Of a stretch of 61,148 bases of DNA, positions 34,137-43,789 are shown piece after piece. Positions within the stretch are counted from its first letter, which is position 1. Each line of letters starts with the position of its first letter. The stretch lies in NCBI GenBank assembly GCA_902168245.1, contig CABHPA010000092.1, positions 1 to 61,148 of the forward strand, written 5' to 3'. The notes beneath the pieces are model-generated. The model was given only the letters and a program-made list of their open reading frames with translations, had not been told where the DNA came from and did no database searches. Source of the stretch: Candidatus Melainabacteria bacterium. GTDB taxonomy: Bacteria > Cyanobacteriota > Vampirovibrionia > Vampirovibrionales > Vampirovibrionaceae. The position numbers were made by a program, and so were the translations under genes.

Positions 34137-34430
34137 ATGTATAAAGCCAAACTCAAACGGGACAAGAAGATTGAGGATTATCTGCAAACCTCATCCTGGC
34201 AAGAGGTTCAGGAGCGGTTTAATGGCCGTTTCTTACAGGCGGATGAGTCCTTTGAGCTGCTCTGGTTTGTCGATGTGATTTACCGTTGCCCGGGCGGAGC
34301 CACCATCCAAATTCAGGATCAGCGAACTGTGTCAGATGAACCCACCGCCGAATTGGATGCCTCCCTTGAAAATTCAGATGGGGATAGCGGTAGTGAGTAC
34401 CCTAATGGCGAACTGTCGCCGACAGACTGA
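34137..34430 (+). CDS. Hypothetical acidic protein
   Basis: A 97-aa protein: a basic N-terminal part (MYKAKLKRDKKIEDYLQ) and an acidic Ser/Glu-rich tail. I use the ATG at 34137; the longer frame begins inside the HU hairpin. It converges with, and overlaps by 29 bp, the end of the SNF2 gene. Function unknown. Confidence 0.5.
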   Translation: MYKAKLKRDKKIEDYLQTSSWQEVQERFNGRFLQADESFELLWFVDVIYRCPGGATIQIQDQRTVSDEPTAELDASLENSDGDSGSEYPNGELSPTD

Positions 34431-37400
34431 AAATCTCTTGTAGTTGCTGGTTGGACAATTCGGTAATCCAGTTTTCCCCAGTTGCCACCGTGAGATTAGC
34501 GAGTTCTTGTTTGGCTTTAATCATTTCATCGATTTTCTCTTCAAAAGTGCCCAGGGTAATCATCCGGTGCACCAGCACATTCCGGTTTTGGCCAATCCGG
34601 TAGGCTCGATCCGTGGCCTGGTTTTCCACCGCCGGGTTCCACCACAGATCATAATGAATCACATTGGAGGCGGCGGTCAGGTTCAAGCCCGTTCCTCCGG
34701 CTTTTAAGGAGAGGATCATGAGGCGAGATTGGCGATCTTCTTGAAACAGACGAACCATCTCATCCCGCTTGGCTCTGGGCAGGCCACCATGGAAAAACAA
34801 GGCTGAGGTCTTCAGTTCGTCTTGAATCATCCGAACCAAAAGCTCCCCCATTTCTCGGTATTGGGTAAAGATGAGCGCTTTTTCCCCTCTCTCCAGCAGA
34901 CTCTTTAAGGTGGCCATGGTTTTGGCGGCCTTGCCAGATAACTCCGAGGAAGCATTGCCCTGATTGGCAAAGTGGGTGGGATGATTGCAAATTTGTTTTA
35001 GGGTTGTCATGAGCTTGAAGATCAAGCCCTTGCGCTCAATGCCCTCGCTACTTTGAATCTCGTTCAGGATCCGATCCACCACATTCTGGTAAATGGCCGC
35101 TTGTGCTTGGGTTAGATAACAGTATTCATCCATGGTTAGCTTATCCGGCAGATCGGCAATAATACTTTTATCCGTTTTCAAACGCCGCAAGAGAAATGGG
35201 GCGGTGGCCCGCTTGAGTTTTTCAATGCTTTGGGTATCCCGGGTCTTTTCAATGGGATTGGCCAGTTCGGTTTTAAACTGGCTCAACGTGCCCAAATAAC
35301 CGGGGTTGATAAAATCAAACAGGTTCCATAATTCGGTCAGTCGGTTTTCCACCGGGGTGCCGGTCATAGCAATCACATGCTGGGCCTTTAAGGATTTAAT
35401 GGCTTTGGTTTGGGCGGTTTCCGAGTTTTTAATATTTTGCGCCTCATCCACTACCAAAAAGGCCCAGGCTTTGCTGGCAAATTTGGCCAGATCGCGGCGA
35501 AAGACGCCAAAGCTGGTAATCACCACATCTGCCTGCTTGAGATCCAGTCGCCGCTCATGCCCATGATAGATACTCACCTTCAGGGAGGGGGCAAAGCGAG
35601 CGCATTCCTTTTCCCAATTGCCAATGAGGGTGGTAGGACACACCACCAGAGAGGGAACCTGCTGTTTCCCCTGGCTTTTGGCATGCAAGAACAGGGTAAT
35701 AATCTGAATGGTTTTGCCCAGGCCCATATCATCGGCGATACAAGAGCCAAAACCCTTTTGACTGTTGGTCCACAACCAGCGAAAGCCCCGCTCCTGGTAA
35801 GGCCGCAGGGTGGCCTGAAGATTGCCTGGCACGCAGACCTCTTCCACGCGGGTCAGGTCATCCAGAACCCGCTGCAAGGCCGTATCCGCTTGAAAGGGTA
35901 AGCCACGCACTTCTCCCGTCATGGCGGCATACAATGCCTGCATGGGAGAGGCCAAATCCGGCAGGGGCTCTTTGAGCTTGCGTAAAATGGTTTGCACTTC
36001 CTCCGGACTCAAGAGCACATACTGGTCCTTGAATTTGACTAGGCCACCGGTTTGTTTGACCAATTTTCGAAACTCCTGAGCCGAGATCCGCTCGTCTCCC
36101 AGCGCGATTTCGTAAGAGAAAGCGAGCATCTCATCCAGATTCAGGTAACTGGCCCCAGTTTCATTGGATTTGCGCAATTTGGCTTTCATTTGCAAGTTAG
36201 GGGATACCAGTTTTTTCAAGGCTTTGGGTAAGATCAGCTGGATGCCCAGCACATCCAGGACTGGGGCGGTGTTCAGGAGTAATGCAGACATGCGTTCCAG
36301 GCTGACCACCGGAGCGGTTGTCCCCTGTTGATCCACAATGACTTTGAGTTCCGGCAGATAGCCGCCTGCCATAATCAACTGTCGGGAGACGTCTTGCTGA
36401 ACCGTTAAGAGAGGCTGATTAAAGAGACTGGATGACGCTGGTTTCTTTCGTTTGGCGTCCGTTGTTTCAAAGAGGCGGGCAAACGGGACGATGGGATCCA
36501 GGGCGCTTTTTCGGTTCAGGACATCCACAAACACCTTAAAAGATTCGCGCGGGGCGGTTTCAATGCGAATCACCGGGGCAATATCCCGTTTGCCCAAGTG
36601 CAATTTTTCCAGCCAGTTGGCAATACTGCCGCCAATGCGACGCTCGGTAAAGCGACTGGGACGAAACAGGGTATCTTCGCAAAACAAAGTCACTATCCGG
36701 TTTTCACTGGACCTGACTGGTTGAGCCAGGATGGTATGAATGATATGGGTGATAAACAGGCTCAATAACTCAGACAACCCAGCGGGTGCGAGAAACTTCA
36801 TTTTGTAATGGGCGATCTCACGGGGCATGACCGCCTCCAATTGGGTGATGACCGCTTTCACCACAGGCTGCCCTATTAGGGGAACATACCGGATCCGAAA
36901 GGCTTCCGTGTTTTCATACAGGCAATCGGGGACAAATAAATTGGCCTGCACCAGGGCCAGGGCACAGGATGCTACCAGATTCAGGAAGAGAAAGCTGTCA
37001 CTGGCCTGATGTGAATCAATCGTTAAAGACGCCCTCAAAAAATAATCCAGCCCGGGTCCCAAAGGCGTCAGTGCCAGCGCTTTATAACTGGCCGGTTTAA
37101 AGCGGGTGTCTGGTGTTCCCAAGCTCCACAGACGCGTCATTTCCAAGGCAACCGGTTCTGACGGTTGGAAGGCGGCCTGAAGCTGGGCTGTTTCTATGTC
37201 TAGTTGGGATTCATTGATAGCGATTTTGAGACGGCACAGATGACGGGGACTGTACTCATCTTGAATCCATTCCAGCTGAAACAGTCGCTCCGCCAGGATT
37301 GGGGTTTCATCCAGATCTGAAAAGAGGCGTTCGGCTTCTGTGGGAACCTGGTGATACAGGTTTTCCAGAAAGTCCTTGAAGTTGCCTTCGGTGTAAAAAG

Positions 37401-38088
37401 GCGGATTATCTGGCAGGAGGGCTAATACCGGGCGGATGTCATGGCGAGGAAAGCGGAAACTGAAAGACTCAGGGTTGGGGGACGAAGGGATCGTGTTCAG
37501 CGTTTCAGGAGACGCACAGGCGCTTAAGGCAGGGTGGGGTCGCGTAATGGCGGGACTGGTTTCTCCTGCCTCTGCATTTCCGATAAGTTCTGCCGTGGGC
37601 AAACCTTTGAGGTTAAAGAGCAGGAAGGGATCCCGGTCAATTTCGTTGGCTAGAATGTAATAGACGGCGGCCAGATGCTTGCAGGGATTGCTGCTGTCCG
37701 GGCAGGAGCAGCGGGCTTGTAAATCTTTCCAGCGTGTGGGTAACAGGGGGATGCCTTTGGCTTGCAGCAAGGATAATAACCCTTCTGGCAAGGTTCCCAG
37801 GCCTAGTTCAATGCTTAAAGAGGGTTGTTGGGTAATTACATCCCGTAGAATCAGGGTGTCTTTTTTTGAAAACGGGGTGAGGGCAATTTTAATGTCATAC
37901 GAGTCATAAAAGGAGCCTTTGACCCGGGCGGCAATCTGATGGCCACTGACCGAGACACTGAGCACTCGCCCGGTATTGGCATAGCTTTTGCCGCGAGCCA
38001 GTCGGTTGGAATCAATTCGCTCCAGTGCTTCGACCCAAGCTCTTCCCCAAGGCGTATTTCCATAGGTTTTGCGTTTGGCCTTGAGCAT
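34402..38088 (-). CDS. SWIM-domain SNF2-family helicase
   Basis: A 1228-aa protein. A SWIM zinc finger (CSCPDSSNPCKH) lies at about residues 127-138, a long poorly conserved middle follows, then a SNF2 motor: Walker A ADDMGLGKT near 785, DEAQ box VVDEAQN near 880, and a C-terminal helicase domain (GLNLTAASNVIHYDLWWNPA, then QATDRAYRIGQ). Such bacterial Swi2/Snf2 proteins remodel DNA-bound proteins and occur on mobile elements and near defence genes. The small gene at 38095 ends 6 bp upstream and is probably co-transcribed. Confidence 0.92.
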   Translation of the reverse strand: MLKAKRKTYGNTPWGRAWVEALERIDSNRLARGKSYANTGRVLSVSVSGHQIAARVKGSFYDSYDIKIALTPFSKKDTLILRDVITQQPSLSIELGLGTLPEGLLSLLQAKGIPLLPTRWKDLQARCSCPDSSNPCKHLAAVYYILANEIDRDPFLLFNLKGLPTAELIGNAEAGETSPAITRPHPALSACASPETLNTIPSSPNPESFSFRFPRHDIRPVLALLPDNPPFYTEGNFKDFLENLYHQVPTEAERLFSDLDETPILAERLFQLEWIQDEYSPRHLCRLKIAINESQLDIETAQLQAAFQPSEPVALEMTRLWSLGTPDTRFKPASYKALALTPLGPGLDYFLRASLTIDSHQASDSFLFLNLVASCALALVQANLFVPDCLYENTEAFRIRYVPLIGQPVVKAVITQLEAVMPREIAHYKMKFLAPAGLSELLSLFITHIIHTILAQPVRSSENRIVTLFCEDTLFRPSRFTERRIGGSIANWLEKLHLGKRDIAPVIRIETAPRESFKVFVDVLNRKSALDPIVPFARLFETTDAKRKKPASSSLFNQPLLTVQQDVSRQLIMAGGYLPELKVIVDQQGTTAPVVSLERMSALLLNTAPVLDVLGIQLILPKALKKLVSPNLQMKAKLRKSNETGASYLNLDEMLAFSYEIALGDERISAQEFRKLVKQTGGLVKFKDQYVLLSPEEVQTILRKLKEPLPDLASPMQALYAAMTGEVRGLPFQADTALQRVLDDLTRVEEVCVPGNLQATLRPYQERGFRWLWTNSQKGFGSCIADDMGLGKTIQIITLFLHAKSQGKQQVPSLVVCPTTLIGNWEKECARFAPSLKVSIYHGHERRLDLKQADVVITSFGVFRRDLAKFASKAWAFLVVDEAQNIKNSETAQTKAIKSLKAQHVIAMTGTPVENRLTELWNLFDFINPGYLGTLSQFKTELANPIEKTRDTQSIEKLKRATAPFLLRRLKTDKSIIADLPDKLTMDEYCYLTQAQAAIYQNVVDRILNEIQSSEGIERKGLIFKLMTTLKQICNHPTHFANQGNASSELSGKAAKTMATLKSLLERGEKALIFTQYREMGELLVRMIQDELKTSALFFHGGLPRAKRDEMVRLFQEDRQSRLMILSLKAGGTGLNLTAASNVIHYDLWWNPAVENQATDRAYRIGQNRNVLVHRMITLGTFEEKIDEMIKAKQELANLTVATGENWITELSNQQLQEIFSLSATVRH

Positions 38089-38094
38089 GGCGGG

Positions 38095-38391
38095 TTAATC
38101 CAGGAGGAGGGCTTCTGCCGTGTCCCAGCCTAAGTCGGCTTCAACAGAGACATCCACGGTGGGATAAGCGGGCAGACTATTGGAAAGGTTTTTCTCTTTC
38201 TGGAGCTTCAGTGCTGTGACTTGTTCAAAGGCATCCGCAATGGATTGTCGGGCAAAGTCCCGTTCTTCTCCGCCATGGATGGTACTCAATGCTTTGTGGG
38301 AATTGCGCAGGGCTTGTAAAATGGCATTCAGTTTCTGTAATTCCCGCTCCTGTTGCTCTTGCGCAAAGCCAGGGCGAATATACTCGCGCAT
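38095..38391 (-). CDS. Small helical protein, family copy 1
   Basis: A 98-aa protein rich in Gln, Glu and Leu, with GGAGG 8 bases before the ATG. Its core (LNAILQALRNSHKALSTIHGGEE, about residues 21-43) is clearly related to a second gene at 43220-43570, so the window has two members of an unnamed family. It lies directly upstream of the SNF2 gene. Role unknown. Confidence 0.65.
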   Translation of the reverse strand: MREYIRPGFAQEQQERELQKLNAILQALRNSHKALSTIHGGEERDFARQSIADAFEQVTALKLQKEKNLSNSLPAYPTVDVSVEADLGWDTAEALLLD

Positions 38392-38555
38392 CTTCTGGGC
38401 CTCCGGGTAAACCTGAGTGGACTCCTACACCGAACTATTCAATGAAGATGCCTGAATGTCAATCCAGATGAATGGAAACCGGCCATTTCCCCTTGGCGGA
38501 ACCCGGCGGTTGTCCGATAATAGACACCCGTCATCCCCTCAATTTGGATAAGTCC

Positions 38556-38861
38556 ATGACCCGGAGCAAGATTGGTACGGATATGGCCAGCCGGATTTAT
38601 CTGGTGGGCACACAGGTCTTTAAAAATGCGGCGGATGCCACAGAATATGCGTATCAGGCCCGGCAAAAATGGATCAAGGTCTACCAGCACCCGCTGAAAA
38701 AGCCTCTGAATAAAAACCGGATTCCCTTGATCCCCCTGTTTTTAAAGGAGTATCTGGATACCCAGCTGGAACATATTGGCACGTACCGCCAAAACGGGAC
38801 ATCCACGATTTATTATGCGGTGTTTAAAAGCGAGGGGATGGTGGATGTTATCTCGTTTTAG
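38556..38861 (+). CDS. Hypothetical protein
   Basis: A 101-aa basic protein with several aromatic residues (WIKVYQHPLKK, TIYYAVFKSEG). The start is uncertain: ATG at 38556 or 38583, neither with a good ribosome site; the frame is open from 38472. It is followed by an intrinsic terminator at 38891, which supports a transcribed gene. Confidence 0.5.
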   Translation: MTRSKIGTDMASRIYLVGTQVFKNAADATEYAYQARQKWIKVYQHPLKKPLNKNRIPLIPLFLKEYLDTQLEHIGTYRQNGTSTIYYAVFKSEGMVDVISF

Positions 38862-38890
38862 TCAAGCATTTCAGAGGAAATTTCCCCCAT

Positions 38891-38912
38891 AGCCCCTGAC
38901 CGGGGCTTTTTT
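38891..38912 (+). terminator. Intrinsic terminator 1
   Basis: AGCCCC, loop TGACC, GGGGCT and a run of seven T. It ends the transcript of the hypothetical gene at 38556. Confidence 0.75.
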
Positions 38913-38993
38913 TCTGAAATGGGTTGCTTGCAGGATGGGGTACCGATGTTCATCGTTCAGGATAAAAGAAGTTTTTCCAATATGGACTTTTTC

Positions 38994-39022
38994 ACAGCCT
39001 CTTCACGCCAGAGGCTGTTTTT
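38994..39022 (+). terminator. Intrinsic terminator 2
   Basis: ACAGCCTCT / AGAGGCTGT 9-bp stem, then TTTTTA. No open reading frame lies between this and terminator 1; see the finding on possible small RNAs. Confidence 0.7.
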
Positions 39023-39206
39023 ATGAGAAGGGAAGCGGGTTAACCGGGGATTCATCGGGCAAGCCAGAAAAGGGAACCGTGAACAGATTGTTACAATTGA
39101 GCCTTGGCCCCATTTTTTTCGCTACACTGGAAAAAAATACCATACTCCCACTCTAACATTCCCTAAAAAACCTGCCTAGTGCAGGCGAAGGCACCTACTC
39201 CCACGC

Positions 39207-39235
39207 AAGCCTCTATCGCTGGAGGCTTTTTGTTT
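39207..39235 (+). terminator. Intrinsic terminator 3
   Basis: AAGCCTC / GAGGCTT stem with an 8-nt loop and TTTGTTTTT. The 185 bp between terminators 2 and 3 contain no gene but a short CCTGC/GCAGG hairpin at 39169-39184. Confidence 0.7.
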
Positions 39236-39628
39236 TTAGTTTTGGGTGGTTGGCAAGTAATACCGAGTGGCCCTGGGGCCAGCCCCTGGACGCAATTCGG
39301 TGTTTAGATGGGCATAATGTTTTTTCATGATGAGGGAAAAAGAAGCCCGCACAGAGGCTTCAGCGGCTTGTGGCCATTGTTGCTGAAGGCACTGGTAAAT
39401 GGTTTGCGCGCAAAACGGTTCAGACTGCTCCAGAAACTGCTCAACCAGCGTTTTAATCTGACTGGCCAGTTCCCCTCGGTGCAAGGTGGTATTGGGCTTC
39501 TGAGAACGCCGATCAGGCTCTGGATTTGGCCTGAGAGCCTTATTGACAGACCGCTTTTGCGGTTCATGCAGGGAAAAGCTGTGACAAAAGGCTTTTAACT
39601 CGTCCAACGAGGTGAAAGAAATGGGCAT
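39236..39628 (-). CDS. Hypothetical protein, possible winged-helix
   Basis: A 130-aa protein. The C-terminal half (QTIYQCLQQQWPQAAEASVRASFSLIMKK) looks like a winged-helix or similar small DNA-binding fold; the N-terminus has no recognised domain. I use the ATG at 39628; the frame is open to a GTG at 39670. Converges on terminator 3. Confidence 0.5.
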   Translation of the reverse strand: MPISFTSLDELKAFCHSFSLHEPQKRSVNKALRPNPEPDRRSQKPNTTLHRGELASQIKTLVEQFLEQSEPFCAQTIYQCLQQQWPQAAEASVRASFSLIMKKHYAHLNTELRPGAGPRATRYYLPTTQN

Positions 39629-39694
39629 ATGGTGATTTCCGGTGATAAACACAATGAACGCACTCACCATAGCATGAACATGCCCTCACGAGGC

Positions 39695-39730
39695 AAAAAA
39701 AGAGCCCCTGAATTAGATTCCAGCGGGCTT
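39695..39730 (-). terminator. Intrinsic terminator after the recD2-like gene
   Basis: On the minus strand AGCCC...GGGCT with an inner CTG-GAAT/ATTCAG pairing, followed by C and seven T. It lies 79 bp after the helicase stop. Confidence 0.7.
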
Positions 39731-39808
39731 CCTCAAATATTCATCACCTTTTATAGTTCCAGCAATTAAAACAGAAACAGGCGCAAAATTGCCCATGGGG
39801 AGGAAAAT

Positions 39809-41998
39809 TCAGCTGATTTTCAATCGAAGCCGGGATTCCAGGCGGGAATAGCGTTTGCCTGCTTCCGAGTGCTTCAAGGCAATCCACAGTGCCTTTTTGC
39901 TGCCTAGTAGAATGACCAGCTTTTTCCCACGGGTCACCCCGGTATAGAGCAGATTCCGCCGCAGCATCTGGAAATGCTGGGTATGCAAGACAACGACCAC
40001 CACCGGATATTCAGAGCCCTGGCTTTTATGAATCGTGCAGGCATAGGCCAGCACCACTTCATCCAGCTCATCCCAGTCATAGGCAATCAGGCGACCATCA
40101 AAGTCAATGGTGACTTCTTTTTCCAGTTCATTAATATTTTGAATTAAGCCTAAATCCCCGTTAAACACCTCTTTTTCATAGTTATTCTCAATCTGCATGA
40201 CCTTATCCCCCACGCAGAAGCGGGTGCCAAACCGTTCAACGGTGAGAAGCGGGTTGGGATTCAGGGCTTTTTGCAGTTCCAGATTCAGGGACCGCGCTCC
40301 CAAGCCAGAGCGGTTCATGGGAGCCAACACCTGAATATCGGCAATGGGCTTATAACCAAACCGCTGGGGAATGCGTTCTTTGACCAGTTTAATGAGCAAA
40401 GTTTGAACCTGCTCAGGTTCCTGGGCTTCAATAAAATAAAAATCACTCAGCTCCTCGGTAGGGGCTTTGAGCGGCGGCATTTTTCCTTCATTAATCCGGT
40501 GAGCGGAAGTAATAATCTGGCTTTGAGCGGCCTGGCGAAAGATTTCAGTGAGCCTTACGACTGGGACGGCTTGAGAGGCAATGAGATCAGACAGTACATT
40601 CCCCGGTCCCACACTGGGCAATTGATCCACGTCGCCCACAATCAACACCGCCGCTTCGGTGGGAACGGCTTGCAGCAATTTGTTCATCAGGACCACATCC
40701 ATCATGGAGCTTTCATCCAGAACCAGGACATCACAAGAGAGCGGCTTTTCCCGGTTATGGGTAAACTGCGCGGAGGTCGGATCAAAGGCCAATAGCCGGT
40801 GAACGGTTTTAGCTTCCAATCCGGTGCTTTCAGAAAGCCGTTTCGCTGCCCGTCCAGTGGGAGCTGTAAGCAGACAGGTTAATTTTTTGGCGGTAAAGAT
40901 TTTGAGAATGCTATTGACCAGGGTGGTTTTTCCCACGCCAGGGCCACCGGTAATGACCAGGACTTTGGCTTGGGTGGCCAGAGTCACCGCTGCTTTTTGG
41001 GATTCCGCAAGCATCAGCCCCGTTTGGGTTTCCACCCAGTCGATAGCTTTTTCAATTTGAATAGCGGGCAACGGGTGTTTTCCGGCCTGGAGTCTCTGGA
41101 GTTGCTCTGCTAGCTCGATTTCAGCCCGGTATAAATGCCGCAGATAAATCCACATCTCTTCCTCCAGAGTGTCCTGAACCAAGCGGCCTTCTTGAATCTC
41201 CTGTTGAATCGCAGTTTGGATAATGTCTGGCGGGATTTCCAGCAGTTTCACCGCCTCTTCCAACAATAAGGCAAGTGGAAAGGCGCAATGCCCCTCTTCC
41301 GAGAGTGTCAGCAAGACATGGTTGATCCCGGCTTGAGCCCGAATCAGGGAATGGCGATCAATGCCCAGCTTTTGGGCCAGTTGATCGGCGGTTTTAAAGC
41401 CAATGCCGCGAATGTCATGGGCCAATCGGTAGGGATTGGCCTGAACAATTTCAACCGATTGCTCCCCGTAGGTCTTGTAAATCCGAACGGCCCGCATGGT
41501 GCCAATGCCATGGGATTGCAGAAAGACCATGATTTGGCGGACTACACGTTGTTCCTGCCAGCCTTGTACGATCTTGCGGTATCGCACCTGGCCAATCCCC
41601 TCAACCGACAGTAAGCGTTGGGGTTCTTGTTCAATAATCTCAAAAACAGTCGCCCCAAAGGCTTTAATCAGTTTGCTGGCATAATGGGGGCCAATGCCTT
41701 TAATGAGTCCTGAACCCAGATATTTCTCCATGCCTTCTAACGTGGTGGGTGGAATGGTGCGGAGGGTTTGGGCTTTGAATTGTAGGCCATGCTGGTGATC
41801 GTTGAACCACTGGCCTTGGGCTTCGATATGCTCCCCGGCGGTGGCATGGGCATTATAGCCCACTACCGTAATCAGGTCTTTTTGTCCGGCTACCAACACT
41901 TTTAGCACGCAAAAGCCGTTTTCAGCATTATGATAGGTGACCCGTTCAACCGGCCCTTCCAGGAGTTCTAGCTGTGGTATTGGTTTGACGGATTCCAT
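39809..41998 (-). CDS. recD2: RecD2-like 5'-3' DNA helicase
   Basis: A 729-aa SF1B helicase. The N-terminal OB-like part ([22 protein letters not shown]) and tandem HhH motifs ([50 protein letters not shown]) identify RecD2. Walker [13 protein letters not shown] is near residue 355, Walker [12 protein letters not shown] near 430 and the C-terminal UvrD-like motif [14 protein letters not shown] near 660. Usually chromosomal; here it may help conjugative or replicative DNA processing. Confidence 0.95.
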   Translation of the reverse strand: MESVKPIPQLELLEGPVERVTYHNAENGFCVLKVLVAGQKDLITVVGYNAHATAGEHIEAQGQWFNDHQHGLQFKAQTLRTIPPTTLEGMEKYLGSGLIKGIGPHYASKLIKAFGATVFEIIEQEPQRLLSVEGIGQVRYRKIVQGWQEQRVVRQIMVFLQSHGIGTMRAVRIYKTYGEQSVEIVQANPYRLAHDIRGIGFKTADQLAQKLGIDRHSLIRAQAGINHVLLTLSEEGHCAFPLALLLEEAVKLLEIPPDIIQTAIQQEIQEGRLVQDTLEEEMWIYLRHLYRAEIELAEQLQRLQAGKHPLPAIQIEKAIDWVETQTGLMLAESQKAAVTLATQAKVLVITGGPGVGKTTLVNSILKIFTAKKLTCLLTAPTGRAAKRLSESTGLEAKTVHRLLAFDPTSAQFTHNREKPLSCDVLVLDESSMMDVVLMNKLLQAVPTEAAVLIVGDVDQLPSVGPGNVLSDLIASQAVPVVRLTEIFRQAAQSQIITSAHRINEGKMPPLKAPTEELSDFYFIEAQEPEQVQTLLIKLVKERIPQRFGYKPIADIQVLAPMNRSGLGARSLNLELQKALNPNPLLTVERFGTRFCVGDKVMQIENNYEKEVFNGDLGLIQNINELEKEVTIDFDGRLIAYDWDELDEVVLAYACTIHKSQGSEYPVVVVVLHTQHFQMLRRNLLYTGVTRGKKLVILLGSKKALWIALKHSEAGKRYSRLESRLRLKIS

Positions 41999-42136
41999 TC
42001 TCTATCATCCACGGTTCTGGTACTCAATGACGATTAGCAGCTCAAAAAGCTCCTGGTCATGATGAGGGCTGGTTGGCCAGTCTGCCTTGCTGCATACCCC
42101 TGATCCGGTTATTGTAAGGCAGAAGCCGACCCATTT

Positions 42137-42724
42137 TCAAAAAAACGGCTTGGCAAAAAACCGATTCATTCTGCTTGGACTCATGGGCGCGTCGGCGCAG
42201 CATTGGCCAGGTTGTCCTGAATAACTTGAGTCAGACCTGCTTTTTGCGCAGTACAAGGATTTTTTCTTGACCAGCTGATGTCTGAACAAGTCTGGCAATG
42301 TGCGTAGGGCGATATCCAGCAGAAAGCCTACTGCAACGATAATGAGCAGAACACCTTCCCCATGCCACAGTGAATCCCAATATCCTTTCGGTACTTTTCC
42401 AGCAGCCAACAAGGCAAACAGGCATCCCACGCCGAATAAGCCAAAAGCAACCAGTAAGACAATGGAATAGGCAATCCGTAATGTGCTCTGTACGATAAAG
42501 GCGAGTCCTAAAACGCCCCAAATGCAGACTGTTGCTAGATGGATTACTGGATCGAGGAGAAATTCTGGCCAGCGGGTGGGCGTTTTTTCCCCAGGCTGTT
42601 CCCGTAAGAGTTCTCGTTGTTCTTGCCGAGAGAGCAAAGGGGAACGGTTTTTTCCAAAGCGACGATTTTTCTTAAAAGGCACCAGGTTATTGGGATTTTT
42701 AGTATCCCAAAACGGAATATCCAT
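42137..42724 (-). CDS. Membrane protein, unknown function
   Basis: A 195-aa protein with a basic cytoplasmic N-terminus (FKKNRRFGKNRS), three hydrophobic helices (about residues 62-80, 85-107 and 123-140) and a polar C-terminus. AGGAGG lies 10 bases before the ATG. It follows the nuclease gene by 18 bp and may share its transcript. No family recognised. Confidence 0.6.
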   Translation of the reverse strand: MDIPFWDTKNPNNLVPFKKNRRFGKNRSPLLSRQEQRELLREQPGEKTPTRWPEFLLDPVIHLATVCIWGVLGLAFIVQSTLRIAYSIVLLVAFGLFGVGCLFALLAAGKVPKGYWDSLWHGEGVLLIIVAVGFLLDIALRTLPDLFRHQLVKKKSLYCAKSRSDSSYSGQPGQCCADAPMSPSRMNRFFAKPFF

Positions 42725-42742
42725 GGTGGCTTTTCCTCCTCT

Positions 42743-43223
42743 TTAAAATTTAAAGGTGCGATTGTTCCGCTTTTTACTGAGGTGGCGGCGATAGTCCCAA
42801 GGGCGTTGGCCGCCATTTTCTTGTTGCCAGACGCCGAGATGGTGGGCTTGTGCATACTGCTGGGCAGGCAGATAGGCTCCATGAGAATATTGCTGGTAAT
42901 CATAGGCAAATCCTTGCTGTACCATGACTTGATTGATATTTCGGGTGCCCAGGAATACTGTGCAGACCTTGCGGTCATAACTCTTGCCCTCGCACTGAAG
43001 GGCGATATTCTGGCCTATGACCAAGTTATTCAAGGTATTTCTAGCTTGGGAACCATACCGTTGCTTGATTTCTGGGGCATCGATGCCCGCCAATCGGATC
43101 TTATTGCCTTGGCAAGTGGTCAATGTATCCCCCGTGAACCTGACAGACTTGGACTGCATGGGCAGAACCGGCTGAGAGTGTCAGCTGCCCGAACAGTAAT
43201 AGGCCCAGTAGCAGTGTTTTCAT
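42743..43223 (-). pseudogene. Secreted SNase-like nuclease with a frameshift
   Basis: The nuclease domain (DTLTTCQGNKIRLAGIDAPE, then YDRKVC and YDYQQY) is a staphylococcal-nuclease fold. An upstream frame starting at the ATG at 43223 encodes a perfect signal peptide (MKTLLLGLLLFGQLTLSAGS, then AHA) followed by VQVCQVH, but it is out of frame with the nuclease. The two join sensibly if one G is removed from the G5 run at 43129-43133. Either a real frameshift mutation, slippage, or a sequencing error. A shorter intact frame starts at 43159 but lacks the signal. Confidence 0.75.
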
Positions 43224-43570
43224 TGTAGTTCATCCATGACGCCGGATAAGACAGAGGGTTGATGCGCTTCAATCAAGGTTTTGGGGTTGAATATTTCCGA
43301 TTCCACGTCAATTGAGTCCGGGAATGTTAGGACATCCAGGGTTTTAGTGGCTGGTAAGCCTCTAGCGGCGTTTTTGCCTTTCAGTTGGCGAAGCAAATCC
43401 ACTTGTTCAAAGGCATAGGCAATGGCATGAATGGCCAAGGTCTTTTCCTCCCCGCCGTTGATGGTCCCCAGGCTCTTGTGGCAATTTCGCAGGGCTTGCA
43501 GGATGGCGGTCAGCTTTTTGGTTTCCCGGCCCAGCTGCTCTTTTTGAAAGCCTTGTATGTTGCAGAATAA
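43220..43570 (-). pseudogene. Small helical protein, family copy 2, start missing
   Basis: Its core LTAILQALRNCHKSLGTINGGEE matches the protein at 38095-38391 closely, and the C-terminus is longer (EAHQPSVLSGVMDELQ). The region matching the first residues of copy 1 runs straight into the T-run of a terminator at about 43568, and no start codon is found before it. The formal frame continues to 43621 through unrelated sequence. Thus the 5' end seems replaced by a recombination junction. Confidence 0.55.
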
Positions 43571-43641
43571 AAAAGGAAGCCTGACCGACCGTTGAAAGCC
43601 TCGGTGTTCAGCCACCGTCACAAAGCTTGGTCGTCAGGCTT
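43570..43641 (-). terminator. Terminator-like hairpin at the junction
   Basis: On the minus strand AAGCCTGACGACC (43641-43629) pairs with GGTCGGTCAGGCTT (43591-43578), followed by CC and six T. It would end minus-strand transcription, but the gene it belonged to is no longer present; only the IS21 end lies upstream. Confidence 0.55.
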
Positions 43642-43789
43642 TGCTTCGTCGTAATCGTCCGAACAGTTGCCTGGTGGAAACGGCATTATAAAAACGTACC
43701 GTTTTTGAGTAAAACGGCGGCGTAAAAGTGTACCATCCCGGAACCCGGTTTTTTTTCTGTTAAAGCAGCAGAAATCCCGGGAGGAATGG

